DNA from: Lanius collurio
Taxonomy: Eukaryota; Chordata; Aves; Passeriformes; Laniidae
Direction: 5' to 3'
DNA length: 64,000 bases
NCBI GenBank assembly: GCA_020086605.1
Contig: JACBWW010000052.1
Coordinates: 1,049,456-1,113,455, forward strand
Made by a program: the position numbers and the translations under genes. The notes under the pieces were generated by a model. That model saw only the letters and a program-made list of their open reading frames with translations, searched no databases and was not told the DNA's origin. Shown in pieces: positions 35,701 to 47,169 of the stretch (the stretch's first letter is position 1; each line of letters begins with the position of its first letter).

Positions 35701-36933
35701 GGGTTCTTTTTATCTGCTGTCTTACTTGGTGGCTTATAGGTTTATATTATTCTGTAAACTGTAATTATCAAGCTTTCATCTGCATGTCCCTGAAACTTTT
35801 AAAGTCTCTTTCTGCCATCCGCAAAGTGAAGAAAGAGAACATATTTATTCAACCCCAAACAGTATTTCGCTTATTGGTGAGGAGTCTTTATGAGAAGGCT
35901 GAAATATTTTGTGAATAAAGGCCTGGTCTGAAACTCAGAAAAATACTTTGCATTACCCAGGTCAGTCAAAGACTTGCTTTGTGATCCAGGGCTTCACATT
36001 TACTCTTTGGTGACTCTGAAGAATTGAAACAGTGTTTCCTTTCCTCAAGTTGGTGTTAAGAGGATATTTATGTGGATTGAGAAAGCATGACAAAAGGGAA
36101 GAGATGGAAGAAGAGAAAGGAAGAAAGGACATCTATTCATGGCTCCATAGGGTGCTGGTATAGTGTGTTTCCTTATAATGGAGAAGTAATTTTTAAACAA
36201 ATCACTTTATTGTTCTTTGCAGTGGACAGTTGTATCTTTTATATGAAATAGAGGACAAAGATTTAATAAGACTCTTCCTTTCTTCCTAATAGTGGTTGAA
36301 GTATATTCAGAATTACTTTTTTTTTGCTGATTAAATATTTAATCCCACACCTATTCAAGTAATTAAAAAGATGCTTGCAAGTGAGACTAACAGTTTTTAA
36401 AAACATCAGCTATATATATCAATATGCATATCACTAGTCTTGATTAGGTTTCTTTTTTCTATAAGTGAGGTAATCATTGGTTTATTACTTATACCATACA
36501 AAAGTTGAGTTTGATTATCAGAGTGTTTATTCTTCTACAGCAAATAACCTTCAAGTGTTTTTATACATCTGAGGAGGAGCTCCAAATTAGAATGATTAAT
36601 GACAAATCCCCATGTATGCTTCTAGCCTGCAGATTTCGGATTTGTAGTCTCAGGGATATGGGGTATCTTCTTGCATAACACGTGCTGGAGCATTCCCAGG
36701 ATTTCATCCAGGAACATGTCCTGGTACCAACTGGTCCTGGTACGAGCAGGTTCAGTGGTGATCAAAAGGTCAAGATTTAGCTCTGCAAATGTCCTCCAAA
36801 TTTTGTAAATCTTATTCCATTGAGAAATGTTGTTGAGTAAAATAAATCTAGCCATAAATATTTGTACCAGTTTAGCCAAGTTTATAAATATATACTCTGA
36901 GAAAAGGCAGATTATAAACCACCCCTGCCCCCA
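32759..36933. other. AT-rich single-copy DNA, 4.2 kb
   Basis: A 19-base A-run is at 33147-33165. Near 35260-35620 the sequence is richer in GC than its surroundings but has no ends or motifs I can name. A minus-strand frame of 85 codons (36622-36879) is unrecognised. Confidence 0.5.
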
Positions 36934-36939
36934 TCAAGT

Positions 36940-37516
36940 TCAGGAAAAAAGTGATTCTCCTAGAAGGAAAGTGAAGAAGATAAAACTTTTATTTAACAAA
37001 CACACAAGAAAATGATAATAATGCTAGATAATTAAACCTCTCTCTGTAGAGAGGAAAATCTGGGAAAATGTTATAGTCCTCCCTTTGTCTCCCTCCTCCT
37101 CGAAGCTGGAACAGAACGGGCCCCCTCTTCTTCAGGGGCCAGGCCTCGGTGGAGAGCAGCCGCAATGGGTTCTGATGCTGAAGGCAACCCAGCAGAGGGA
37201 AAAGGAAAATCCAAAGTCCCAAGAAAACAAAATCCAACTCTCCATCTCTCTCTCCAGAGGGAAAAAAAAGGGGAAAAAACTGCCTGAACAAGCAAACAGA
37301 GTGCTTCCATGCTCCTCTCCCCACCACCACAGAAAAGCAATTTTGAGAGAGTGGGAGCCTGTGTTATCTCTGTCTGTCCTTGAAAACAGAAAACTGTTTT
37401 TGAAAGTCTTGCTCAGTTTCAGTTTGGTTTTTTTCCTCTCTCTCAGCCTCAGTTAAAAAGCATAGAAAGGCATAAAACTAATTTCTGGGCATAGAGCCGT
37501 GATAGGAAATACAACA
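36940..37516 (-). mobile_element. Solo LTR with 6-bp duplication TCAAGT
   Basis: On the minus strand it starts TGTTGTATTTCCTATC. TCAAGT is repeated on both sides (36934-36939 and 37517-37522). The other terminus reads TCAGG where TG is expected, so one terminal base seems mutated. The complement of AATAAA lies near 36988, giving a short U5, which supports minus orientation. Confidence 0.7.
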
Positions 37517-37558
37517 TCAAGTCACCCTAGGACAATATTCTAAAAACTTTTATCTGTT

Positions 37559-38391
37559 CTGAGTGTGGCAGGACATCCCCCTACCACAGAAGGGTTTATC
37601 TGCTCTGTCCATCAGCTGGTGGATTGCTCCATACATTCTCCCCCCACATGAATTGATGACCCAAGCCAGCTTATTTGACTAGTAAGCTGCCACTGGCTAG
37701 TTAGTTATTTTTCTCTCTCATGCCAGAGGTAGAATTCCCAATAAACAACTGGTTGTGAGAACAGATGTGGGGTGATAAACTGGATTTCCTGACTGAGAGA
37801 CATTACTTTACAAACTATAAGAACTACACAAACTTTCATGGAGGCAGAGGCCTCCTAGACACACCCTGGAAATGTGTAGGACTTCTCCCGGGGAGTTTGG
37901 ATACTTTCCCTGGGAACTGCGTGAACCTGCATCCCTGGACCAAAACTCAGAGTGAGTTGTGGAAGCCCTACCCCTGCTCCTGTGTCTTGTGGCAAAAGCA
38001 CTGTGAGTGGACTGAGGTTTGGCTGCAGGGACCAGGCACCGCGCCTGCACCATGGAGGATGGGCTGCCGCATTCAAACACCAGAGAAACTTGAAAAACTG
38101 CTCTGTTCCTCCCACCCTGTTTCAGCAGCAACAAAGGTAGCACAGTGTGGTGGTGACCTATCCTATGCCTTTTAAAGTAACCTTGGCTTTTTCTAACTTT
38201 TCTCTGCTTTTTCTTTCTCTTTGCCTCTCTTGCCATTAAATAAAAATACATCAATTTTTTGGCATTAACATTTAATCTCGTATGGTTTTAATCTCGTTTT
38301 TGGGAATATTTGGAACCTTCAAAGTTCTTTCCATTTTATACAGAGAGACTTAGCTTTCTTTGCTCTTCTGAGTTTAAACTAGATCGCAACA
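37559..38391 (+). mobile_element. Probable solo LTR, + strand
   Basis: The block starts near TGAGTGTGGCAGGACATC and ends TAGATCGCAACA, an ending close to that of the 17678 LTR (GATCGCGACA). AATAAA is at 38239-38244. Flanks are TCTGTT (37553-37558) and CCTGTT (38392-38397), matching at five of six bases, but then the LTR would start CTGAG, so the left end is not settled. Confidence 0.55.
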
Positions 38392-38904
38392 CCTGTTAGG
38401 TTACATCTGCCCATTTATTTTTGTTTATTGCCTTTAAATTACAAGATTTTAAATTTAAAATTTTATCCAACATATATATTTATACTGTATGCACTATTTT
38501 CATGGATTAAAAGCACAGGGTGCAGCCACCTGCTCATTTATACCTGGGAATGAGCAAGTGCTGCACTGGAGTTATGGTCACTAATGCTTTCCCTGTTCAG
38601 GGGACATTCTCAGGGTCAGAGAGTGACAGGATCTAGGAAGCAGTTTAGGAAGGTATTCCACAAAAGTAACATGTCCATTTTACTAACTGACATGCCAAAT
38701 TGCTTCTGGTTTACAAGCTTTTGGGAATTGACTCTTTCCTGTCCACTTTTTCTGGAATGCTTGCATAACAAATAACAGTCCCTTGATGGTAGTTTTGCTT
38801 TACTGAACAACTCTCTGTATCTCCTTAGATATAACCTTGGACTTGAGGGCTGAGGTCTTGGAGCTGAGTGCTAACTCACAATTTTCCTTTCTGTGAAATG
38901 AATA

Positions 38905-39817
38905 GTGCTTCCCTTGGCACACTTGATGTATGATGATAGGCAGACCAAAATTCTAGGGACAGTTCTGTTCAATGTATTTATCAGTTATGTCAATGCCGGA
39001 GTTGAATTCACCATTAGCAGGTTTGCTCTTGGTACCAACTTGGGAGGTGCTCTTGGGTCTCCTGGGAGACCAGAGGCCTTGCAGAGGGATCTAGATAGAT
39101 TTGAGCATTCAGCAAACATTAATGGGATGAAGTTTAACAAGACAAAATGCCAAATTCTGGATCTGGAAAGTAGATGCAGATCATCATAGAGTATGTCATA
39201 GAGTACTGCCAGGGGCAATTACAAACTGTGGGAGGAGTGGCTGGAGGGGAGCCCTGCAGAAAGGGATCTGGGAGTGCTGGTTGGCAGCAGGCTCAGTCTG
39301 AGCCAGCCACGTGTGCCCAGGCAGCCCAGAGGGCAAACACCATTCTGGGGGCATCAAACACAGCATCACTAGCTGTCAAAGGATGTAATTATCCTGCTGT
39401 ATTAAGCCTTGGTGTGGCTTTACCTTGAGTACATGTGCAGTTCTGGGCCCTGCAATTCAAGAGAGATGTGGAGTTCCTTAAATGCATCCAGTGGAGGCCA
39501 ACAAAGCTGGTGAAAGACCTGGAAGGAACTGCATCCCATGGAGAATATCTGAGGACTCTGGGCATGTCCAGTTTGGAGAGAAAGAGGCTGAGGGGAGACC
39601 TCATTGCTCTCTACAGCTTCCTGAGGAGGCAAGTGATGATGGGTCAAAGATGCTCCAGGGAGAGTTCAGACTGGACATCAGGAAGAATTTCTTTACTGAG
39701 AGAGTGGTCAAATATTGCAGCAGATTTCCTGGAGAGGTGGTCAATATCCCAAGCCTGTCAGTGTTTAAAATAGGCATTTATACAATACCTTTAATAACAT
39801 GGTATAACTTTAGGTGA
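38905..39817 (+). pseudogene. CR1 ORF2 reverse-transcriptase remnant
   Basis: The first frame (38905-39189) carries the palm region of CR1 reverse transcriptase: FNVFISYVNAG, then FALGTNLGGALGSP, then ALQRDLDRFEH and MKFNKTKCQILDL. The place of the catalytic DD (in family members an F/YADD box before TKLGG) reads FALG, so the active site is lost. Downstream pieces in other frames (39174-39428, 39435-39773 and 39482-39817) hold the C-terminal part, separated by frameshifts. The copy is inactive. Confidence 0.82.
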
Positions 39818-39878
39818 GCCCTGAGGTGATCAGGCAGTTGGGCTGGGTGACTGCTGTAGGGTTCTTGCAAGTGAAATT

Positions 39879-39957
39879 ATTCTATTCTATTCTATTCTAT
39901 TCTATTCTATTCTATTCTATTCTATTCTAGTCCATTCTAGTCCATTCTATTCTATTC
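39879..39957 (+). repeat. (ATTCT)n repeat grown from a CR1 tail
   Basis: About fifteen pentamer units occur, with two interruptions by TAGTCC near 39929-39942. It stands where the CR1 3' octamer tail is expected. Confidence 0.9.
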
Positions 39958-41057
39958 ATAGAATTCATAGGTTAATGACCATACCAACGGTCAGTTCTGA
40001 CAGTCTGTATTTGCTAGGAAGAAATGACATTTCAATTATATGGATGTGAGCTGTGCTATGCCTTGTGGAGCCTTATGGCTCCAGATGCAGGGAAATGTCT
40101 CTCAGCCATACTAAAAAGGATTATAGATATAGCCTTGAGGTTGAAATAAAGGAAAGAAAATAAAAGAAAATTCATGGCTCTGCATGTCATCCAGGCTAGC
40201 AGCTAATAAATTGAAAGCAGGCAAAATTAAATTATAAGGATCCAGAGAGAAAATAATAGATATGAAGAGCACATAAAGATCTCCAACTAGAAAGAACAGT
40301 AAACATGAAGTATAGATTGAAATAATATTAAATTGACCTGCCATGTAACAAGTGTAAAAAAGCATTGCAGCAGTTGTTGGTCCCATGTGTTTGGTACACA
40401 ACCAAACTTCAAGTGAGTATTGGTTTACTCTCTAAGTATTAATCAATTAACTAGGGATAGCAGATAAGATTCAGTAATACACAAAGTTGGAAAACAAAGT
40501 TTTTTCTCCTGAACATTTAGTAAAGGGTAAACTATATGCCCTCATAAAAATAGGGTGAAAAGTGAAAAATGGTAAAAAAAATCATAGACACAGAATTTTT
40601 GGTGGGGAGCAGATAAAATTAGTTACTTAGATAATCACAAACCTACTTTTTTATGTCAACATTGTCTTTCTTTAATAATTTTTACTAAACTTCAAAATGA
40701 AGTGTTTCCCCATAAGAATTTGATTTACATGTTGAATTTCAGCTGAAACTTTTCTTCCAATAAATTTGCACTCAATAAATCAAAATATCTCTCATAATGT
40801 TATATAAAAATATTCATTTTAATAATGTAATTTTTTAAAGAGAAATTGTTTGGCCTAAAACTTCCTGGCCAATTCAGATAAAGCTCCTTGATTCAGTGTT
40901 ACCGAACACACAGTTTTAGCCAGATTTAAGACCAAATTAAGTCACTTAACAAGAGGCTTGATCAGAATACCAGTTTCTTAATGTTGGCTAGACTTACACT
41001 TTCTAAAAGGTCACACTTTTCCCATGATATCTAAATGAGATCTGCTTTAAATCTTAG
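39958..41057. other. AT-rich single-copy DNA
   Basis: The sequence is strongly AT-rich near 40640-40860. Nothing recognisable was found. Confidence 0.5.
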
Positions 41058-41062
41058 TCAGA

Positions 41063-41983
41063 TGTCTTGGTTTGAAAAGACAGATGTCTGCTAAGGAAGG
41101 CAGGAGCCTCCCTTGAAATGAAGGGTGCAACCCCCTTCTCTCTGAATTATTATAATTTTGAAATTAAGGGGCTTTCAGGCAAAGATATAAAGAATAGGAA
41201 TAACAGTTCTTTACTAAAATACAGATATATAAACAGGCAAACAAACAACAATAACTACAGTGGTGACAGCAAACAGAACCACAAACCCAGTGCCAGCCTC
41301 TCGGCTGTCAGGCCCTTTCCCCTCTGGTGCAGTTCCAGTCACAGCCGGCAGGGGCGCTGGCGGCTCCCGGTGAGCAGGGCAGGTGCGATGGTTCTCCCGC
41401 GGCTGCAGGGGGCGCTCCGGAGCGAGCTCGGGGAGCACGCGGCACTGGCTGCCTGGGGTCAGGAAAAGGGATGGAAGAAAGGCTTCACAACCCTCCCTGG
41501 GCAGCTGATCCTGGGGTCTGGCCGAAACAGCAGTCTGGAACAGCAGTAGGAGCACAAACTCCGGGTGGCAGGTGAGTTTTATTGAGCTCCAGAGCTGTGG
41601 TAGGAACCCCTGGAGGTCTCAGCAGGCAGGACAGGCAGGGCTACAGAGTAGCAAAGGCTGGAGGCAGCAGAGTACTTACAGCCCAGCTCCCAGAGGGGCA
41701 GGGAAGGACAGGTTTGGGATCCCGGGGTTTCTCCATCCGGAAGGAAAAAAACAGGAAGCCTGCAGTGCTGACGAGAATGGCAGCCTCTCTCCCTGTCCCC
41801 ACGCCTAGCCCAGAGTCCTGGGGCACACCCAGGTGAAGACAGTGGCCCAAAAAGGGCTCCTTCTCTCCATGGCCAGTTCTTTTGTTTCTCCCAGTACCCA
41901 GCAATTTATTGCCTCAGTAACATATATGGGAGAAAATTCCTCAAGGATTCTTCAAGAGAAAGGGAAATCCCAAAACTCCAACA
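41063..41983 (-). mobile_element. Solo LTR, family copy D
   Basis: It is a full-length member of the copy A/B family. On the minus strand it runs from TGTTGGAGTTTTGGG to AAACCAAGACA. The flanks TCAGA (41058-41062) and TCAGT (41984-41988) match at four of five bases, consistent with a mutated 5-bp duplication. A short duplication of TCAAG/ATTC occurs near 41941-41955. Confidence 0.88.
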
Positions 41984-43239
41984 TCAGTCTCAGAGGTAAT
42001 CTACTGCAATCTTGCAGACATTTTGAAATTTATAAGGATTCATTAATTTTTTTCTTTTTTGTTAGTCAAAACTACAGTAGAATCTAATCATATTTAGGAA
42101 GAACTGAGATTTTTGGTCATTGAAATGAAACAGAATTAGCCAGGTTGTTTCTTTGCATTGAGCTCTTGGCAGAAACAAATTGACTTTGAACATAAGTATA
42201 TCTTTTTCCACTCTATTTATAAACCAACCCTATGGACCTTAAATGAGAATCTTGCCTTTATTCTCTCTTGTTTTGGCAACAGAAAACATACAAGCAAAAG
42301 GAGTAAGCCCAGCTGAAACTGTTTGATAGGGCACCTACTGCTACACAGCTTATCACAAGACCTTTAAAATTCAAGTAGTCATATTTATGCTAATATTTAT
42401 ACAAGTAATCCTGTATTGCATAACAGAGACAACAGAATACTTTTGCATGGTCCATATTTGAAATTTACTGTAGCTTGAACCCAGCACTCTGCCTCTAGTT
42501 TTATTAGTAAATTGGATTTAGGATTGTGTATATAACTGTCTAGGGCTATTTTAGAATTTGATATTTGAGATGGATTCACTCTTTACAATAAAATACCACT
42601 GAGAAATTGGAATGAAACTCTGCACATTTATGCATATCTATATACTTGGAGTAAACAGCACATTCTTGTGTCTCAAAACCCCTTGATAACCTTGTTTATT
42701 GCTCTGCTAGGTTATTTGATGAAAATAAACACTCTTGCAATTGCTCCTTGCTGAGACAGATAGTAGCTGTTACAACTGAAGCTATGGGCAGGAAGAATAG
42801 ATGAAGCATTTGGTCCCTTATCTCTCATAAGTGTCTAGAAATCAAAGATTCTTACTATATTTAAAGGACCTCACGGATTGTCCCTGAGCATTTGGATCAA
42901 AATAAATATATGCATTCAAGGAGAATTTTTTCTATTAAAAGTTAGATCTCCATGTTAACAAACCTTTAACTGATGTACGTTGATGTAACCTCAAGTTTCC
43001 ACATTTTTCTCTACCTCAGTCTGTCTGTGAAGTATTTGCACTGCAGATGTAGATCTTCTGAATATATTGTGCTATATGTGCACTGCTTCTTTGTTGAGGA
43101 CTTTCAGAAGTGTGTGCAATTTTGGAACTTATTAACAGCAAGCAATAATGGAGAGTAAAGCAACATCTACACTTATGACCTGTTCTCTATATTTCCTACA
43201 TGGTGATCTTGGGGAAATATAATAATTAAGGTCTGCTTT
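41984..43239. other. AT-rich single-copy DNA, 1.3 kb
   Basis: I see no motif, RNA structure or repeat end in this stretch. Confidence 0.5.
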
Positions 43240-43515
43240 TAGTCTAGAAAAGGGGGGAATTTCTCTGGCTCTTCTGGAAGGACTCTGAAGGGTATTGCCA
43301 GCAGGTTAAGGGAGATGAACCTGCCCCTCTGCTCAGCGCTGGTAAGTACATCTGGAGTGCTGTGTCCAGTTTTGGGCTCCTGAGGGCAAGAGAGACATGG
43401 AGCTCCTGGAGCAGCTCCAATGGAGTTACAGAGACGATGATGGGTGTGGAGCATCTCTCTTGTAAGGAAAGGCTGAGGGAGCTGGGATTGTTCAGTCATA
43501 CTGAGCGGGGACCTC
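43240..43515 (+). mobile_element. CR1 LINE internal fragment
   Basis: It shows the ORF2-end landmarks GAGTGCTGTGTCCAGTTTTG, GACATGGAGCTCCTGGAGCA, GGAAAGGCTGAGGGAGCTGG and GGGGACCTCATCA. Both ends are truncated and no 3' tail follows. Confidence 0.8.
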
Positions 43516-43587
43516 ATCAAGAAGAAAAAGGAAACAACCAGCCAAACAAATAAATATCAGTAAGTATATGCTAAAACATAGGTATAC

Positions 43588-43753
43588 TTTCCCACTGAAT
43601 TTGGCTGGAAAAAGCGATGTGCTTCCAATAATGGAAAAGATTAAAAGTCCCTTTTTAAAGCTTTCTATTTTTTCCCACTGAGCTTGTATGGAAAAAGTGA
43701 TGTGCTTTCAATTACAGAAGATATTAAAAGTCCCTTTCTTTTGTAGCTTGCTC
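43588..43753 (+). repeat. Old tandem duplication, period about 83 bp
   Basis: TTCCCACTGA starts each unit (about 43589 and 43672). Both units contain GGAAAAAG, GATGTGCTT and ATTAAAAGTCCCTTT in the same order. The units are roughly 80% identical by eye. Confidence 0.8.
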
Positions 43754-44213
43754 TTGTTTTGCTTTGCTTTCTGACTAGAATCTAGTTGGACTTCCTCAAA
43801 GCATACTCAAATTGTGAAGTTTATTTCAAATGTGTTTTCATAAGCTATGAAATAGTGTATCTACAATAATTATTTTTTATTACAGAGAGAGAAAGGTAAT
43901 TTCTGAAAACAGCTTCTGTTCAATATTTAAACTACTGTGACTGTTGAACTACTCCATCTGCTGAACCTGTGGTATTTGAAATAGGAACCCAGAGCAGTGT
44001 TAACATACCTACCACCAAGAATTCCCTGTTCATTCCTAAGAAATTCAGCACAAGGTCTGAAATTAAGTTTCATTTGAAATGTTCTTTGTGCCTTTTTACC
44101 TCAGTAAAGGATGTACTGGTTCATAGACTCTATTTCTCTGTAAAATGTTGTTGTAAAATGCAATACCTATTATCCTCACTCAAGTGAAAAACCTGAAAGT
44201 GTTCTAAAATATA
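43754..44213. other. Single-copy DNA
   Basis: Nothing is recognised between the duplication and LTR copy E. Confidence 0.45.
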
Positions 44214-45376
44214 TGTCTTGAGGCTTAGGATTTTTCCTTTTATTTCTTTCTCTTAGGGAATTTTCTCTCATCTTGTTGCTAAGAAACAATAACAACTGGT
44301 ACTTGAGAGAGTCAAAAGAAGTAACCACAGAGAAGGGGGAGGAGTGCAGTTGGCTTTACTCTCATAGCTGAGGGACATTCTCCTGGGAAGGGCAGAGATA
44401 TTGTGAGATTTGGGCTGGGGGAAGGGGTTGGGCACAGCTCCTCACTCTCTCTTGCTCTCTTTTCATTTGAAAGGGAAAGAGGCTGTGAGAAGAATTCACC
44501 ACCACTGCGAGGTTCTGCCTCCTGCTGCTTTCTTCTACTATGAGTGGAGCTCTGCTCGCAAGAGTGGCCATTGCATTGGGACCTTATTAACATCCTACCT
44601 CGCCAAAGGACCCTTCACCATCTGCTCAGGTGCCTCAAGGGAAACTCTGGTATCCCTGAGCCCCTTCCCCCTCCAAGGCAGCCTTTCCCTGCCGTGTTCG
44701 GGAGCTGGGCTGCCACTGCCCATCTCCTGCCCTTTCTTTGCCGGGTTTTTTGCTACACTGTAGCCCTGCACCCCTGCCTGCCAGGATGCCCCACTGGTCC
44801 AGCTACAGCTGCTGAGTTTCTGATACATCTTGTCTACAACTCTGGGATTTTTGCTCATCCCTGCTGTTCCAGCCTGCTACTTCTGAGATCCCTGCTACAG
44901 CTGCTTTTGCTGTCCAGAGGGAGCACCAGGATCGGCTGTGCCAGGGATTTGTAAAGGGAGCCCCTCTTCTCTGTCTCCCGCCAGCTGAGGCGCCATTACC
45001 ACATGGAGGGACAGCCGAGCTCGCACCACAGCGCCCCCTGCAGGCGCGGGGGAACCATCGCAGCCGCCCTGCCTGGCCCGGAGCCAACAGCGCCCCCTGC
45101 CGGCTGTGAGTGGGACTGAAGGGGAAAGTGCCGGCGGCTGAGAGAGGCTGTGGTTGGGTCTCTGGTTTTGTTTGCTGCTGCTGCCGGTGGTGCTGTTTGT
45201 TTGCCTTGTTATCCATATACATACTAGTAAAGAACTGTTGTTCCTTTTCCCATATCTTTGCCTGAAATCCCCTTAATATCAAAGTTATAATAATTTGGAG
45301 GGAAGGGGGTCATGTTCTCCATTCCAAGGGAGGTTCCTGCCCTCCTTGGCAGACAACTATCTTTCAAACCCACACA
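44214..45376 (+). mobile_element. Solo LTR, diverged family copy E
   Basis: It starts TGTCTTGAGGCTTAGG and ends TTTCAAACCCACACA. It shares the family's blocks in order: GGGAATTTTCTC, the GCGCCCCCTGCAG block, ACCATCGCAG, CCGGCTGTGA, AGTAAAGAACTG, CCTTAATATCAAAG and AAGGGAGGTTCCTGCC. It is longer than the others (1.16 kb) and much more diverged, so it is probably an older subfamily. The flanks (AATATA and GATTTA) do not match. Confidence 0.8.
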
Positions 45377-47169
45377 GATTTAAGAGTGGTATTTTTAGGA
45401 AGGTTTTTTAAATTCATCTAGTTATTATTGTCTGCTGTTACAAAGGGTTGAAATGCCTGCAAATAGTTGCAATATATAGATTTTTGGTTTTCATTAATAT
45501 GCATTGAGTAGGTGTTGAAAATTTCATGTGTAAAGGTTTTCAAAGTGTTTAATTTGAGAACAACATTTTTTTAGATCCTACTAGGAAGTTTTCTATAAAG
45601 TGTAAGGGAGGAAAAAAAAATCCTATTTAAAAAGTATAACTAAGGGTATTGTGAACAATTACAAATAACCTTCAGAAGTGCTTATAACACTTTAGAATGA
45701 GGCAAAGCTTCCCCAGATAAAGATGAGAGATAGAAAGTTTGAAATGAGACTTCAATTTGTTCTCTAAGTGGCTGCACTTTAAATTCCTGATAAAACTGTA
45801 AGTTATGTTTGCTGAATTTTTACTCTCTAGTCTCTTCTTGCTGTTCAGTGAGGTAAATGTTCACTAAATATTTTATAAGAATAGCTCAAAACCTCCTCTA
45901 CCCATTTTAATGTTGAAATTACAGCTAATCTACATATAGATTAAAATATAACAGACAATGATCCATCCAAAATGGTCAAATTTTGCTTTTATCTTGACTC
46001 ATTCAAGTTTTGGATTCCTGCTTGTACTGCATCCCAAGGGTGTCATCCTCCATCTTAATTTCTGCCTTTTCAATACTAGAGTATAGAAAAATGTAAACAT
46101 GGTATTTAGTTTTTGGCAACAGAAAAAAAATCACTGTTTGTATAATTAGTCATATGTAGAAAAGTAGTAGAAAATGATAGATGGTGGTACCACAAAAATA
46201 AGGCTGTTGGTTTGCTGGTTTTGTAGTCTGGGGTTGTCTTTGTCGAGTTGTTGTTGTTGGTGGTTGGTTGGGTTGTTTGTTTGTCTGTTTGTTTCCCCAC
46301 AGAAATGACTGAAATATGGGATTGAGATAGCTAGGAAAACTTTCAACTGGATGGTTTATCTTCTGGTTGCAGTCTAACTATGACTATGAAATATAGTTAG
46401 AAATGACTGATTCATGAATCAGATGAGAGCATTTGTGCCATTCCCAGTCTCCTACAGATAGACAAACAAGCTAAAAATAAGCTATTCTCTACCTTTTCTG
46501 CAATGAGGAAGGCTTTGACTATGTGATCTGCTTCATCCCACAAGAAATGCACCACTCTCTTGGGACATGTTATGTTTTGCTCAGGTTTAACACAATTATT
46601 TTCATGGTCCTGAAGCTGTTAAGATTTGACACTCAATCATCCAACACGTGTCAGGAGTCAAAGTTGATATCTTGGAAGTGACTTAAAAGGCAAACTTACA
46701 GATAGTGCAAAATATCTAGGACTAGTCATCAACAGTACAATTTAAAAGTCTAGAGAGAACAGATTTCTCATTTATGAATTTTGCTTTTTAAGAAGAAAAT
46801 CCTTAGGAACAATATGCCTATATATTTTAAAAAGATATATTTAAGTGAGCTGAAAGACCATTTCATATCTCTGGTGCACAAAAGAAAACTCTGGCATGGA
46901 AATAGCAGTCTGCATTCTTTATCCAGAGAAATAAAAAATATGGGAGGAAGGCAACGATCTTAGTGAAAAGAAACATTCAGAAAATATATTCAGCAGTGCT
47001 TGACTTCTTTTTGGTATGACATTGAAATGTGCTTGTCTGAAGTGCTATGGTGCCTCACAGACATTGCAAACACTTGCCACAGGGCTGTGCTCTCCTTTTG
47101 AAGTTGAATTTCTCTGTCATGAGGTAGGGACAGCGCACCCACAACACACAGGTGGTTATAGATGAAATG
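45377..47169. other. AT-rich single-copy DNA, 1.8 kb
   Basis: A G/T-rich, low-complexity stretch (TTGTTGTTGTTGGTGG-like) lies at about 46210-46290. The open frames across it are a product of this composition. Confidence 0.5.

Larger units (their letters stand above)
38905..39957 (+). mobile_element. CR1 LINE with ORF2 part and expanded tail
   Basis: This is the longest CR1 copy here, about 1 kb. It starts within the reverse-transcriptase region and runs to the 3' end. Landmarks include GAGGCCTTGCAGAGGGATCT, GGATCTGGGAGTGCTGGTTG, TGTGCAGTTCTGGGCCCTG, CTGAGGGGAGACCTCATTGC and CTCTCTACAGCTTCCTGAGG. Its tail has become a long (ATTCT)n repeat (39879-39957). Confidence 0.88.
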
